A DNA stretch of 64,000 nt from NCBI GenBank assembly GCA_014872805.1, contig WKFN01000014.1, positions 124,001 to 188,000 of the forward strand, written 5' to 3'. Under the pieces are notes generated by a model. That model did not search any database. It was not told where the DNA came from and saw nothing but the letters and a program-made list of their open reading frames with translations. This DNA is from Opacimonas sp014872805. Lineage in GTDB: Bacteria; Pseudomonadota; Gammaproteobacteria; Enterobacterales; Alteromonadaceae. The translations under genes were made by a program, and so were the position numbers. Within the stretch, counting starts at the first letter, position 1. Every line of letters starts with the position of its first letter. Of this stretch, positions 53,243 through 62,019 are shown piece after piece.

Positions 53243-53662
53243 TTAATCAACATACATCTGTTGTTGAAACTCTAGCACTTCTGTTTGGCCACGGTCATTA
53301 ATAGTAACCTTGAACCGATATGTTTCGCGGTCGCGGTAGGCGAGGGGAGCAAGGTAATAGACCGCATCGCCATCGACGACGCGTTTAAATTTGAGTTCTT
53401 TGCTCGTACCGATAAGATTTCGAGCAGTGCCTTCAACATCTGGCATCTGCGCTTCTTTGGTGTCTTTATCTAAGACTGAGATATTCACCACGGCATTGAA
53501 CTTAGAACGGACCAAACCATTGGCTTTGGCAATTTCAGGTGTCAAAAACGTAGAAGGGAACACAATGTAGTGAACATCCCAAGGGCCCAAAGTTTGTTTG
53601 ATTTCAGCGTGTGCCGACAAACAAAATAACCCAATCAGTAAGCAACTAAGCAGTTTACGCAT
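53243..53662 (-). CDS. DUF4426 family periplasmic protein
   Basis: 139 residues with a signal peptide (cleavage near AHAEIK). The mature part fits DUF4426: LGPWDVHYIVFPSTFLTPEIA and NAVVNISVLDKD near the N-terminus and a beta-rich C-terminal half. Function unknown. It commonly lies next to yggT-proC-yggS in Vibrionales and Alteromonadales, as here. Confidence 0.87.
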   Translation of the reverse strand: MRKLLSCLLIGLFCLSAHAEIKQTLGPWDVHYIVFPSTFLTPEIAKANGLVRSKFNAVVNISVLDKDTKEAQMPDVEGTARNLIGTSKELKFKRVVDGDAVYYLAPLAYRDRETYRFKVTINDRGQTEVLEFQQQMYVD

Positions 53663-53700
53663 ATCAACACCCCAGTATTTTTTAACAATGCACCGAATCT

Positions 53701-54243
53701 TTAAAATGCACCAATGTATTGTGATAGCAATAATTGCACAAATTGCAACGCAATAATAGCAACCAAAACGGACAAATCTAATCCGCCAATTGGTGGTAAT
53801 ATTTTACGGATAGGGCGTAAAAACGGTTCAGTGAGTTGCGCGATGACCAGTTCAATCGGGTTTTGTCCTTGTGATACCCAACTCAATAATGCGCGAATAA
53901 TTAGCATCCAAAACATCAAGTTGAATACTTCTTTAACCACCTCAATCAAGCCAACAATGACTAAACTTACTGGGTCAATAGACAATCCTCGCACCAGCGC
54001 GACAATCACAAATGTTTTTAAACAAGCGATAAGCAAGGCAAAGACAAAGGTCGCTGTATCGAATTTACCTATTGCAGGAATAAGACGGCGTAGCGGTCCG
54101 ACAACGGGTTGAGTCACCTTAACCACAAATTGAGAAAACGGATTATAAAAATCCGCACGCACCAGCTGTAACCATAAACGCAAAATCACGACCATCAAAT
54201 AGAGGCCAAACAGGGTTTCAACTAAAAAATGAGAAGCAGTCAT
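53701..54243 (-). CDS. yggT: YggT family membrane protein
   Basis: 180 residues with two YggT repeats, each a pair of membrane helices with NPFSQFVVKVTQPVVGPLRR in the first and the NPIELVIAQLTEPFLRPIRK equivalent in the second. Proposed roles concern envelope organisation and osmotic stress, unproven here. It follows proC by 8 bases and is part of yggS-proC-yggT. Confidence 0.92.
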   Translation of the reverse strand: MTASHFLVETLFGLYLMVVILRLWLQLVRADFYNPFSQFVVKVTQPVVGPLRRLIPAIGKFDTATFVFALLIACLKTFVIVALVRGLSIDPVSLVIVGLIEVVKEVFNLMFWMLIIRALLSWVSQGQNPIELVIAQLTEPFLRPIRKILPPIGGLDLSVLVAIIALQFVQLLLSQYIGAF

Positions 54244-54251
54244 GAGGTTCC

Positions 54252-55073
54252 TTAAATCAATGTTTGCATTTCATCAGCGCGGTCGACCGCCGCTTGCATT
54301 GCATCACCTACGATAGCAGTTAGCCCAGCATTTTGAAAGGATTCAATCGCTTTGGCCGTCGTGCCACCTTTGGACGTGACGTTCGCTCGCAGTTCACTAA
54401 AAGGCGTATCGGCATGTTGCAGCAACATTTGACCCGCACCGGCCAGTGTTTGTGCAACAAGTAATTTGGCATCGTCTTTAGAAAAACCTAAGCTCTCAGC
54501 TTTTGCCTGCATGGCTTCTGCAAACAAGAAAAGATAGGCTGGTGCAGACCCCGCAGCTGCAATAACGGAATTGATCATAGCTTCATCTTGCACCCACAAA
54601 GTTTTGCCGACTTGATTGAGACAGTATTCGGCTAAATCACATAATACCTTGTCTGTATTCACATTGGCATACAATCCGGTCATCCCCATGCCCACACTCG
54701 ATGGCGTATTGGGCATAGTCCGAACGACATCACACGATGCGCCGAGCATTTCTTGGATGCGCGCAACGGTGACGCCAGCGGCGATGGAAATATACTTTTT
54801 GGACTGTCTAGATGACTCAGGTAAAGCGTTTATGACGTCACTTAACATCTGCGGCTTGACCGCCAAGACGATATAATCGGCAAATGTCATTGCGTCATGA
54901 TTATCGGTACTGACGTGAATCCCCAACTGGTCTTTTAGCTTGATTAATTTCGCCTCAGAACGATTGGTGAGTAATATTTTATCAGGACTGTAACCTGCTT
55001 TAACCATACCAGTGACGATGGCACTGGTCATATTGCCTGCGCCAATAAAGGCAATGTTGGTATGAATTGTCAT
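54252..55073 (-). CDS. proC: Pyrroline-5-carboxylate reductase
   Basis: NAD(P)H-dependent last step of proline synthesis. 273 residues (E. coli 269). Rossmann motif IAFIGAGNMTSAIVTGM at the N-terminus; VRTMPNTPSSVGMGMTG and the C-terminal GGTTAKAIESFQNAGL segment are family signatures. Lies 13 bases after yggS. Confidence 0.96.
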   Translation of the reverse strand: MTIHTNIAFIGAGNMTSAIVTGMVKAGYSPDKILLTNRSEAKLIKLKDQLGIHVSTDNHDAMTFADYIVLAVKPQMLSDVINALPESSRQSKKYISIAAGVTVARIQEMLGASCDVVRTMPNTPSSVGMGMTGLYANVNTDKVLCDLAEYCLNQVGKTLWVQDEAMINSVIAAAGSAPAYLFLFAEAMQAKAESLGFSKDDAKLLVAQTLAGAGQMLLQHADTPFSELRANVTSKGGTTAKAIESFQNAGLTAIVGDAMQAAVDRADEMQTLI

Positions 55074-55086
55074 TGAGGTTCCTTAA

Positions 55087-55788
55087 TTATTTTGTTTTAG
55101 GTGTGCGAGCACCAAAAATATCAGTACCGACTCTTACCATGGTCGAACCATGTGTTATAGCAGGTGCTAAATCAGCGCTCATTCCAACCGATAAGGTATC
55201 CATACTAGGGTACTTTTGTTTCAGTTGGTCAAACAGAGAATGTAAGTTTGACAATGTTTGCGCCTGCTCAATTGGGTCAGGTTGTGCTTTTGGTATGGCC
55301 ATCAAGCCACGCAATAATAAGCGAGGTTGGGTTTGGATGAAATCCGCTAAAGGTGCAATATCATCAGACAAAACACCTGACTTAGTTGGCTCGTTATCAA
55401 TATTGACTTGGATGCAGACGTTTAACGGTGGTAAGCCATCAGGGCGCTGCTCATTAAGTCTGCGAGCGATTTTTTGACGATCAATAGTGTGACACCATGC
55501 AAATTCTTTACTTATTAATGCACTCTTATTTGACTGAATAGGACCGATAAAATGCCAAGTGAGATCAGATAAATGTTGCAAGGATTGCACTTTATCAACG
55601 CCCTCTTGTACATAGTTTTCCCCAAAATGGCGCTGACCTGCTTCATACGCAAGTACGATATCAGATACCGGTTTGGTTTTGCTGACGGCTAATAATTGAA
55701 TAGTGGCGGGGTCGCGTTCTGCTGCCTCTGCGGCTTCAACAATGCGCTGCTGAATCTGGTCTAACTTTGCTGCAATGTGGTTAGTCAT
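55087..55788 (-). CDS. yggS: PLP homeostasis protein YggS
   Basis: PLP-binding protein without known catalysis that buffers pyridoxal phosphate. 233 residues (E. coli 234). TIM-barrel signatures: LLAVSKTKP with the PLP lysine, HFGENYVQEG, WHFIGPIQSNK, and SVGMSADLAPAITHGSTMVR, RVGTDIFGAR. It is first in yggS-proC-yggT and divergent from pilT. Confidence 0.95.
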   Translation of the reverse strand: MTNHIAAKLDQIQQRIVEAAEAAERDPATIQLLAVSKTKPVSDIVLAYEAGQRHFGENYVQEGVDKVQSLQHLSDLTWHFIGPIQSNKSALISKEFAWCHTIDRQKIARRLNEQRPDGLPPLNVCIQVNIDNEPTKSGVLSDDIAPLADFIQTQPRLLLRGLMAIPKAQPDPIEQAQTLSNLHSLFDQLKQKYPSMDTLSVGMSADLAPAITHGSTMVRVGTDIFGARTPKTK

Positions 55789-55813
55789 AATTTAATAGAA
55801 TATAAGGTTATTT

Positions 55814-56848
55814 ATGGATATTACCGAATTACTCGCCTTTAGTGTTAAGAATAACGCATCGGACCTGCATTTGTCAGCAGGTCAGCCTCCAATGATCCGT
55901 GTCGATGGTGAAATGCGTCGCCTCAATGTGCCCGCTCTTGACCATATAGCAGTACAAGCCCTTATTTACGAGGTAATGGATGACCAGCAGCGTCGCGAAT
56001 TCGAAGAAAACTTCGAGATTGACTTTGTCTTTGAAGTCAAAGAATTAGCTCGGTTTAGGGTCAATGCCTTTGGCCAAAACCGAGGTTATGCTGCCGTGCT
56101 ACGAACCATACCAAGTAAAGTATTAACTTTGGATGAAATTGGTGCGCCAAATATTTTTAGAAATATTATTGACCAACCCGCGGGAATTGTTTTGGTCACA
56201 GGAGCAACGGGTTCAGGTAAATCCACCACCCTTGCCGCGATGATCGATCACATTAATACCCACAAGCGCGAGCATATACTGACCATTGAAGATCCGATTG
56301 AATTTGTCCATAACAATAAGCTGTGTTTGATTAATCAGCGTGAAGTACACCGTCATACTAAATCGTTTTCTAATGCATTGCGTTCGGCTCTGCGTGAAGA
56401 TCCTGATGTGATTTTAGTTGGTGAGTTACGTGATCTAGAAACGATTCGCTTGGCCATATCCGCAGCAGAAACTGGTCACCTTGTGTTTGGCACCTTGCAC
56501 ACCAACTCCGCACCCAAAACCATAGATAGAATTATTGATGTATTTCCGGCAGAGGAAAAATCGATGGTGCGCTCTATGCTTTCGGAAAGTTTACGCGCGG
56601 TGATTTCACAAAACCTTTTAAAACGCCAAGGGGGAGGCAGGGTTGCAGCACACGAAATCATGCTAGGCGTACCTGCGATCCGCAATTTGATTCGCGAAGA
56701 TAAAGTACCGCAGATGTACTCAGTTATTCAAACGGGGCAAGGACATGGTATGCAAACGATGGCTCAATGTGTACAGCGTCTTGTGGCACAAGGTTTAGTC
56801 TCCCCGACTGATGCTCAAGAAGTCTTATCAGACAGTAAAACTCGGTGA
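55814..56848 (+). CDS. pilT: Type IV pilus retraction ATPase PilT
   Basis: Hexameric motor that disassembles type IV pili for twitching. 344 residues. Walker A is TGATGSGKST, the Asp box includes TIEDPIEFVH, Walker B is DVILVGELRDLETI, the His box GHLVFGTLHTNS, and AIRNLIREDK is the C-terminal retraction motif. Divergent from yggS as in many gammaproteobacteria; the usual neighbour pilU is not downstream here. Confidence 0.95.
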   Translation: MDITELLAFSVKNNASDLHLSAGQPPMIRVDGEMRRLNVPALDHIAVQALIYEVMDDQQRREFEENFEIDFVFEVKELARFRVNAFGQNRGYAAVLRTIPSKVLTLDEIGAPNIFRNIIDQPAGIVLVTGATGSGKSTTLAAMIDHINTHKREHILTIEDPIEFVHNNKLCLINQREVHRHTKSFSNALRSALREDPDVILVGELRDLETIRLAISAAETGHLVFGTLHTNSAPKTIDRIIDVFPAEEKSMVRSMLSESLRAVISQNLLKRQGGGRVAAHEIMLGVPAIRNLIREDKVPQMYSVIQTGQGHGMQTMAQCVQRLVAQGLVSPTDAQEVLSDSKTR

Positions 56849-56964
56849 ATTTCTAGGAGACACCATGCTGATTCACCTAACGATTTGGGTTTGATGATAA
56901 AACTTGAAGAAACCTTGTCTACTGGGTTAGGCTCTCTATCAAATGTCTCGTTTGATATGGATTA

Positions 56965-57276
56965 ATGCAAAAATTTTACGCTTCTTTTGACCGCATAGCC
57001 GTGCATCAAGTCATGCAAATGTTGCAAGACGCTGGTATTCCGGTATTACTTAAAAACGACTTTATTCAAGGTGCCATTGGTGAAATCCCTGCGGTAGATA
57101 ACGACATCGAGGTGTGGTTGGTTGATGATGAATGGCGCTCCCGCGCCGATGCATTACTCGCGCAGTGGGAGGCCGACCGAGATGTTCAAGGGTATGCGTG
57201 GGTGTGTACAGAGTGCGGCGAGGACAATGAGGCAGAGTTTGGTGTGTGTTGGTCCTGTCAAGCTTCTAGGCCATAG
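56965..57276 (+). CDS. DUF2007 domain protein with C-terminal zinc ribbon
   Basis: 103 residues. The N-terminal half (FDRIAVHQVMQMLQDAGIPVLLKND, then EVWLVDDEWRSRADALL) fits DUF2007, a putative signal-transducing domain. The C-terminal CTECGEDNEAEFGVCWSC is a rubredoxin-like zinc ribbon with two CxxC pairs. Function unknown. It lies 116 bases after pilT and is convergent with ruvX. Confidence 0.85.
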   Translation: MQKFYASFDRIAVHQVMQMLQDAGIPVLLKNDFIQGAIGEIPAVDNDIEVWLVDDEWRSRADALLAQWEADRDVQGYAWVCTECGEDNEAEFGVCWSCQASRP

Positions 57277-57287
57277 ACGAAACTTCG

Positions 57288-57707
57288 CTATTCAGGCATA
57301 CCTTGCTCAAGCCAATTTTCAAAAATCACACAGGCTGATACGCTATCTACTTTACCTTTGGATAGTTTTTTATACCCGCCCAATTCAAACAAACGCGCTT
57401 TTGCATCCGTAGTGGTCAGTCGTTCATCAATCATAGTGACTTGAGTACGGCATTGATTAGCAAGGCGATTGCCAAATTTTCGAGCGCGTAACGTCATCTC
57501 TTGCTCAGTGCCATCCATATTATATGGGATCCCCACAATACACCGCTCTGGCAGCCATTCACGATGCAGTGCTTTGACTTGTTCCCAATCAGGTATACCG
57601 TCTCTTGCTGGAATCGCTTCGAGCGGTTGAGCGGTTTCGGTAACGAGTTGTCCGACAGCGACACCGATACTTTTGGTGCCAAAATCAAAGCACAAATAGG
57701 TACTCAT
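57288..57707 (-). CDS. ruvX: Holliday junction resolvase-like protein RuvX/YqgF
   Basis: RNase-H-fold nuclease implicated in 16S rRNA 5' end processing in E. coli. 139 residues (E. coli 138). Acidic active-site motifs: CFDFGTKSIGVAVGQ, GIPYNMDG and DERLTTTDAKA. Start overlaps the yqgE stop by 4 bases. Confidence 0.95.
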   Translation of the reverse strand: MSTYLCFDFGTKSIGVAVGQLVTETAQPLEAIPARDGIPDWEQVKALHREWLPERCIVGIPYNMDGTEQEMTLRARKFGNRLANQCRTQVTMIDERLTTTDAKARLFELGGYKKLSKGKVDSVSACVIFENWLEQGMPE

Positions 57708-58258
57708 GCATGACCTGCGCTTTCAGATAGTTGCCAAGGTTCAATACCTAGGGCTTTTACTGCAGTTTCCCAACGCAGATGCAAAGGCGTGTCAAAAACC
57801 AACTCTCGCGAAGCGGGGATAGTGAGCCAGGCATTGTCTTGAATTTCTTGGTCGAGTTGCTCAGGGCTCCAGCCGGCATAACCAAGTGCAATAATTTGTC
57901 GCTCTGGTCCTAAGTCGTTGCCCAATGCCCCTAAAATATCTTTGGATGTTGTGACCATAAAATCATCACATAGCTGTAAACTACTCTCCCAACAGTGTTG
58001 TGGCGAATGTAAGATAAACCCGCGTTCTGGCGAAACTGGCCCGCCCTTGACGATGATTTGATCTTTTTTGGTCTCATCGACCTGAGCGTCGGGTACGGCT
58101 TGTGCTAAGAGTTCTTCTAAGCGCATATTGATTGGAATATTGATCACAATGCCCATTGCCCCCTCTGTATTGTGCTCGCAGACATAGATCACACTGCGTT
58201 TAAAATACGCATCGGTGAGACTCGGCATCGCAATTAACAGATGATTAGCAAAAGACAT
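57704..58258 (-). CDS. YqgE/AlgH family protein (UPF0301)
   Basis: 184 residues (E. coli YqgE 187). Signatures: NHLLIAMPSLTDAYFKRSVIYVCEH and EGAMGIVINIP near the start, GGPVSPERGFILHS in the middle and GYAGWSPEQLDQEI. Biochemical function is unknown. Sits between gshB and ruvX, the conserved order rsmE-gshB-yqgE-ruvX. Confidence 0.94.
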   Translation of the reverse strand: MSFANHLLIAMPSLTDAYFKRSVIYVCEHNTEGAMGIVINIPINMRLEELLAQAVPDAQVDETKKDQIIVKGGPVSPERGFILHSPQHCWESSLQLCDDFMVTTSKDILGALGNDLGPERQIIALGYAGWSPEQLDQEIQDNAWLTIPASRELVFDTPLHLRWETAVKALGIEPWQLSESAGHA

Positions 58259-58272
58259 ATATACTCCTTATA

Positions 58273-59220
58273 TTAATTACATCGAGCTTCAATTGCCGCA
58301 AAAAGTTTTGCACAGATATTGATATCATAGGCTGCTTCCAGTTCGCGCACACAGGTTGGTGAGGTAATATTAATTTCGGTTACGCGATCCCCAATGACAT
58401 CTAAGCCAACAAACAAGATGTTATGCGCTTTTAACATCGGCGCAATTGTTTCTGCCAGTGCTCGGTCTGAGTCACTAATAGGCTGTGGTCGTCCCACGCC
58501 ACCGGCAGCTAAATTACCTCTGGTCTCTGTCCCTTGCGGTAAACGAGCTAGACAATAAGGCATGACTTCACCATTGACAATCAATACGCGTTTATCACCG
58601 TCTTTAATTGCAGGCAGATAACGCTGAAACATCGCTAATCGAGACCCATTTTCAGTGAGCGTTTCAACCACAACCCCTAAGTTATTGGCGTCGTCTTTGA
58701 TGCGAAATATACCGACGCCGCCCATACCATCTAGTGGTTTGCAGATGATATCTTTGTGTTCAGCGTGAAACGCTTTAATTTGCTCTTTGTCACGGGTGAC
58801 TAGGGTTGGGGGAATCAATTCTGGAAAATAGGAAGTAAAGAGCTTCTCATTAAAATTGCGTAAGGCTTGGCTGTGATTGACGACTAATACGCCATGCGCT
58901 TCGGCCAGTGCAAAAATCTGAGTAGTAAAGACAAATTGGTCATCCACCGGTGGATCTTTGCGCATCAAAATGGCATCAAATTCGGTGAGTGCCATGTTGT
59001 TTGCTGCACTTAACGAGTAATAATTCTCTGCACCATCGGTCAGTTTTAGAATACAAGCTTGTGCATAAGGTTGACCTTGCAGGATAGATAAGTCCTTTTG
59101 TTCTGCATAATACAAGGTATGACCACGGCGAATTGCTTCTAAGCCTAATGCAAAAGAGGTGTCTTTATAGGGGGTAATGTTGGCGATAGGATCCATTACC
59201 ATTAAAATATTCAGACTCAT
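58273..59220 (-). CDS. gshB: Glutathione synthetase
   Basis: ATP-grasp ligase adding glycine to gamma-glutamylcysteine. 315 residues, as in E. coli. Signatures: MVMDPIANITPYKDTSFA at the N-terminus, KPLDGMGGVGIFRI (ATP loop), NLAAGGVGRPQPI and the ending GDRVTEINITSPTC. Overlaps the rsmE stop by 4 bases. Confidence 0.97.
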   Translation of the reverse strand: MSLNILMVMDPIANITPYKDTSFALGLEAIRRGHTLYYAEQKDLSILQGQPYAQACILKLTDGAENYYSLSAANNMALTEFDAILMRKDPPVDDQFVFTTQIFALAEAHGVLVVNHSQALRNFNEKLFTSYFPELIPPTLVTRDKEQIKAFHAEHKDIICKPLDGMGGVGIFRIKDDANNLGVVVETLTENGSRLAMFQRYLPAIKDGDKRVLIVNGEVMPYCLARLPQGTETRGNLAAGGVGRPQPISDSDRALAETIAPMLKAHNILFVGLDVIGDRVTEINITSPTCVRELEAAYDINICAKLFAAIEARCN

Positions 59221-59948
59221 AACAAATCTCCAAATTGTGCCTGAAGCACAGATAATACGGTAAGCGCAGCGGTTTCAGTACGTAAAACCCTAGGTCCCAT
59301 TTTGATATGGGTAAAACCTGCTTCACCTGCTTGATAAATTTCAGCATCACTTAATCCGCCCTCGGGTCCAATCAGAATTCTTGCACCTTGACTGCGAATG
59401 GGCAGTGCAGGCAGAGCTTGCTCCGCATCAGGATGCAACAATAACCTTACTTGCTGTGTTGGTTGTTTTAACCATTGAGCTAGAGTGATGGGTGGATGCA
59501 AGGTCGGCAACTGGTTGCGTCCCGACTGCTCACAGGCACTGGCGATGATTTTGAGCCATTGTTGAGATTTCTTCTCCCATCGTTCCGTATTCAGTTTCAC
59601 ATTACAGCGCTCAGTGATGATGGGGGTAATGTCAGTGACGCCAAGTTCTGTTGCTTTTTGCAAAACGAAGTCCATGCGGTCGCCTTTAGCGATACCTTGG
59701 CCCAAATGCAATGACAAAGGAGACTCGCAACTTAATGCAAGTTTAGCATTAACTAAAACTTCAGCACTGCGTTTTTGGACAACGACTAACTCTCCAGCAT
59801 ATTCGTTGCCATCGCCATTAAATAGAACCACAGGCTCGCCTTCTCGTAACCGTAAAACATTATGAATATAATGGGCTGTTTCGGCGGGCAATTGACAAGT
59901 TGAATCAACACTTAACGTGTCAGGGACAAAAAAACGAGATATTCTCAT
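59217..59948 (-). CDS. rsmE: 16S rRNA (uracil1498-N3)-methyltransferase
   Basis: SPOUT-class methyltransferase of 16S rRNA. 243 residues, as in E. coli. An N-terminal PUA-like domain (HYIHNVLRLREGEPVVLFNGDG) precedes the knotted domain: QKATELGVTDITP, SACEQSGRNQLP, LIGPEGGLSDAEI and GPRVLRTETA. It heads the rsmE-gshB-yqgE-ruvX operon. The 274 bases upstream toward mscS contain no gene I can support. Confidence 0.96.
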   Translation of the reverse strand: MRISRFFVPDTLSVDSTCQLPAETAHYIHNVLRLREGEPVVLFNGDGNEYAGELVVVQKRSAEVLVNAKLALSCESPLSLHLGQGIAKGDRMDFVLQKATELGVTDITPIITERCNVKLNTERWEKKSQQWLKIIASACEQSGRNQLPTLHPPITLAQWLKQPTQQVRLLLHPDAEQALPALPIRSQGARILIGPEGGLSDAEIYQAGEAGFTHIKMGPRVLRTETAALTVLSVLQAQFGDLL

Positions 59949-60222
59949 AAATGCAAGATGCCATAACTTTTTGTGTAATGATACCTAACCCATGTCCGGT
60001 AAAATAGTACTGTAGTTAATTTTTTGTTCGGTGACGTTGGACTTTTTGACTCAGGGGTTTATCAGTTGATGAAAAACTCATGACTGGAGGGGATTGTGTG
60101 TGGTTTTGCCAGTATGAGGTGAAAATTTTTCTAAGTTTTCATAGGTCCTTATTTGCATAATAAATTTTTCAGTTTATTGTATGAAATAGAATACCTCTAC
60201 AACATGTTAGGGATAAGGATAA

Positions 60223-61137
60223 ATGGTACATTCCACCCAAAATTTTATTCAAGACGCATCATCAGAATCAAAAACGGCTTCAACTGATGTCAACGAAAAA
60301 ATAGCATCTGCAACAGACGTTGTGGCAAATTTCGATGTGCAAAACTTCGTAGATACTTATGCTTTGCCTTGGGGCATTAATATTGTCCTAGCGATTATAA
60401 TTTATATTATTGGTAAAATGGTCGTGGGTGTTTTGGTCAATGTGTTTGGCAAAATCATGGCCAAATCCAAATATGACGATATGTTAATGGACTTTTTGAA
60501 GTCGATTCTCAAAGCGGTACTCATGTTGTTTGTGATTGTTGCGTCTTTGGATCAGTTAGGCGTAGATACAACTTCATTGGTGGCGATTTTAGGTGCTGCT
60601 GGTTTGGCTATCGGTTTATCGTTACAAGGTTCACTGCAAAATTTTGCAGCAGGTGTCATGTTATTAGTGTTCCGTCCGTTCAAATCGGGTGATTTTGTCG
60701 ATGCCGGTGGCGTTGCCGGCTCTGTTGTGAGTATTGGGATTTTCTCCACCATTATGAATACGCCAGATAACAAAGAAATCATTGTGCCAAACGGAGCGAT
60801 TTATGGCGGTAACATCACTAATTTCTCCGCCAAACCGACTCGTCGAGTGGATATGACATTCGGTATCGGTTATGACGATGATTTGAAAAAAGCCAAAGCG
60901 GTGCTTGAAGAAATGCTCAACGCTGACGACCGAGTTTTAAAAGACCCAAAATATACTGTGGCCGTTGGGTCGTTAGGTGACAGTTCGGTCAATATTGTCG
61001 TTCGTCCATGGGTCAAATCAAGCGATTATTGGGGCTTGCAATTTGATTTTATAGAGGCAGTCAAACTGCGCTTTGATCAAGAGGGCATCAGCATCCCGTA
61101 TCCGCAAATGGATGTGCATCTAAACAAATCAGAATAA
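60223..61137 (+). CDS. mscS: Small-conductance mechanosensitive channel, MscS family
   Basis: Pressure-gated inner-membrane channel relieving hypo-osmotic shock. 304 residues (E. coli MscS 286), with about 40 polar N-terminal residues before the first membrane helix. The pore helix carries the Gly/Ala-packed GAAGLAIGLSLQGSLQNFAAG and the adjoining VFRPFKSGDFVD. The beta domain follows, with ETIPN-equivalent KEIIVPNG. It stands alone behind a long leader. Confidence 0.92.
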   Translation: MVHSTQNFIQDASSESKTASTDVNEKIASATDVVANFDVQNFVDTYALPWGINIVLAIIIYIIGKMVVGVLVNVFGKIMAKSKYDDMLMDFLKSILKAVLMLFVIVASLDQLGVDTTSLVAILGAAGLAIGLSLQGSLQNFAAGVMLLVFRPFKSGDFVDAGGVAGSVVSIGIFSTIMNTPDNKEIIVPNGAIYGGNITNFSAKPTRRVDMTFGIGYDDDLKKAKAVLEEMLNADDRVLKDPKYTVAVGSLGDSSVNIVVRPWVKSSDYWGLQFDFIEAVKLRFDQEGISIPYPQMDVHLNKSE

Positions 61138-61165
61138 TAACTGCAACTAGCAGTTATTATTTTTA
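61133..61165. terminator. Bidirectional terminator between mscS and the M48 gene
   Basis: Perfect 12-bp stem AATAATAACTGC / GCAGTTATTATT (61133-61144 with 61150-61161) around AACTA, followed by T residues; A-rich flanks allow action on both strands. It overlaps the stop codons of both convergent genes. Confidence 0.8.
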
Positions 61166-61947
61166 ATTTGTCCAGCATATTGCTTTGCCACTTTAGGGAT
61201 TGCATTGTGCAAATCCCTAATTCTAGTCCCTGCACTTGGATGGGTCGAAAGTAGCTCGGGAGGCACTTTTTGGCTGTCTTTGGCCGCGCTCATATTTTGC
61301 CATAGTTCCACTGCAGCATAAGGGCTGTAGCCTGCTAGCACCATTAATTCTAAGCCAATTAAATCTGCCTCTGATTCATGCGTGCGAGAGTAGGGAAGAT
61401 TCACACCAACTTGCGTTCCTAAGCCAAGAATACTCATGTAAGTTTGTTGTTCCGCAACACTCATTTCATTGGCTTGCATGGCCACTTGAGTACCCAGTAA
61501 AAACGCTTGTGTCCCTAGTTGAATGGAGGCGCGCTCTGAGGCGTGTTGTGCAATAACGTGGCCGATTTCATGGCCAATGATAGCAGCTAGTTGGTCGGGA
61601 GTTTGCGCAACATTTAAGATCCCTGTATACACTCCAATTTTGCCACCAGGCACCGCAAAAGCATTAATTTGTTCATCATCAAATACAACTACTTCCCAGT
61701 TTTGTGTAGAGTATTTTGCATCGACAACAGGCGTGAGAGAATCTACCACACACTGAACTAGTTGGTTAGTAGAAGGGTTGGTGCTAGTGGGTAATTTTTG
61801 TTTTAATGCTGTGAACGCCGCAACACCCTGCTTATCTAAAGTATTCCCAAATAGATTGAGTTGCGAACGGCCAGTTGGAGAGGTTGTGCACCCTGCTATC
61901 AAATATAAAGATAAAACGACACAAGAGATGGAGGCTAATAACCGCAT
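61147..61947 (-). CDS. M48 family metalloprotease, lipoprotein (LoiP/YcaL-like)
   Basis: 266 residues. Lipoprotein signal with lipobox LIAGC (Cys19), followed by TTSPTGRSQLNLFG, typical of this subfamily. Zinc site HEIGHVIAQH, with the third ligand probably Glu in SRTHESEADLIGLELM, and GGKIGVYTGIL ahead. Envelope proteases of this group handle misfolded or stalled outer-membrane proteins in E. coli; the exact orthology is not resolved. Confidence 0.9.
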   Translation of the reverse strand: MRLLASISCVVLSLYLIAGCTTSPTGRSQLNLFGNTLDKQGVAAFTALKQKLPTSTNPSTNQLVQCVVDSLTPVVDAKYSTQNWEVVVFDDEQINAFAVPGGKIGVYTGILNVAQTPDQLAAIIGHEIGHVIAQHASERASIQLGTQAFLLGTQVAMQANEMSVAEQQTYMSILGLGTQVGVNLPYSRTHESEADLIGLELMVLAGYSPYAAVELWQNMSAAKDSQKVPPELLSTHPSAGTRIRDLHNAIPKVAKQYAGQIKNNNC

Positions 61948-62019
61948 AAATCATCCTTTAACTTATGAATGGAAATTGTTTTTCTTGTATCGTCTGTTAT
62001 TTGCATAGATTAAGCAAGT

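Noticed and set aside
60000..60222. Small ORF (ATG near 60080, about 26 codons) ahead of mscS
   Set aside because: No ribosome binding site and no recognisable composition; likely untranslated leader.
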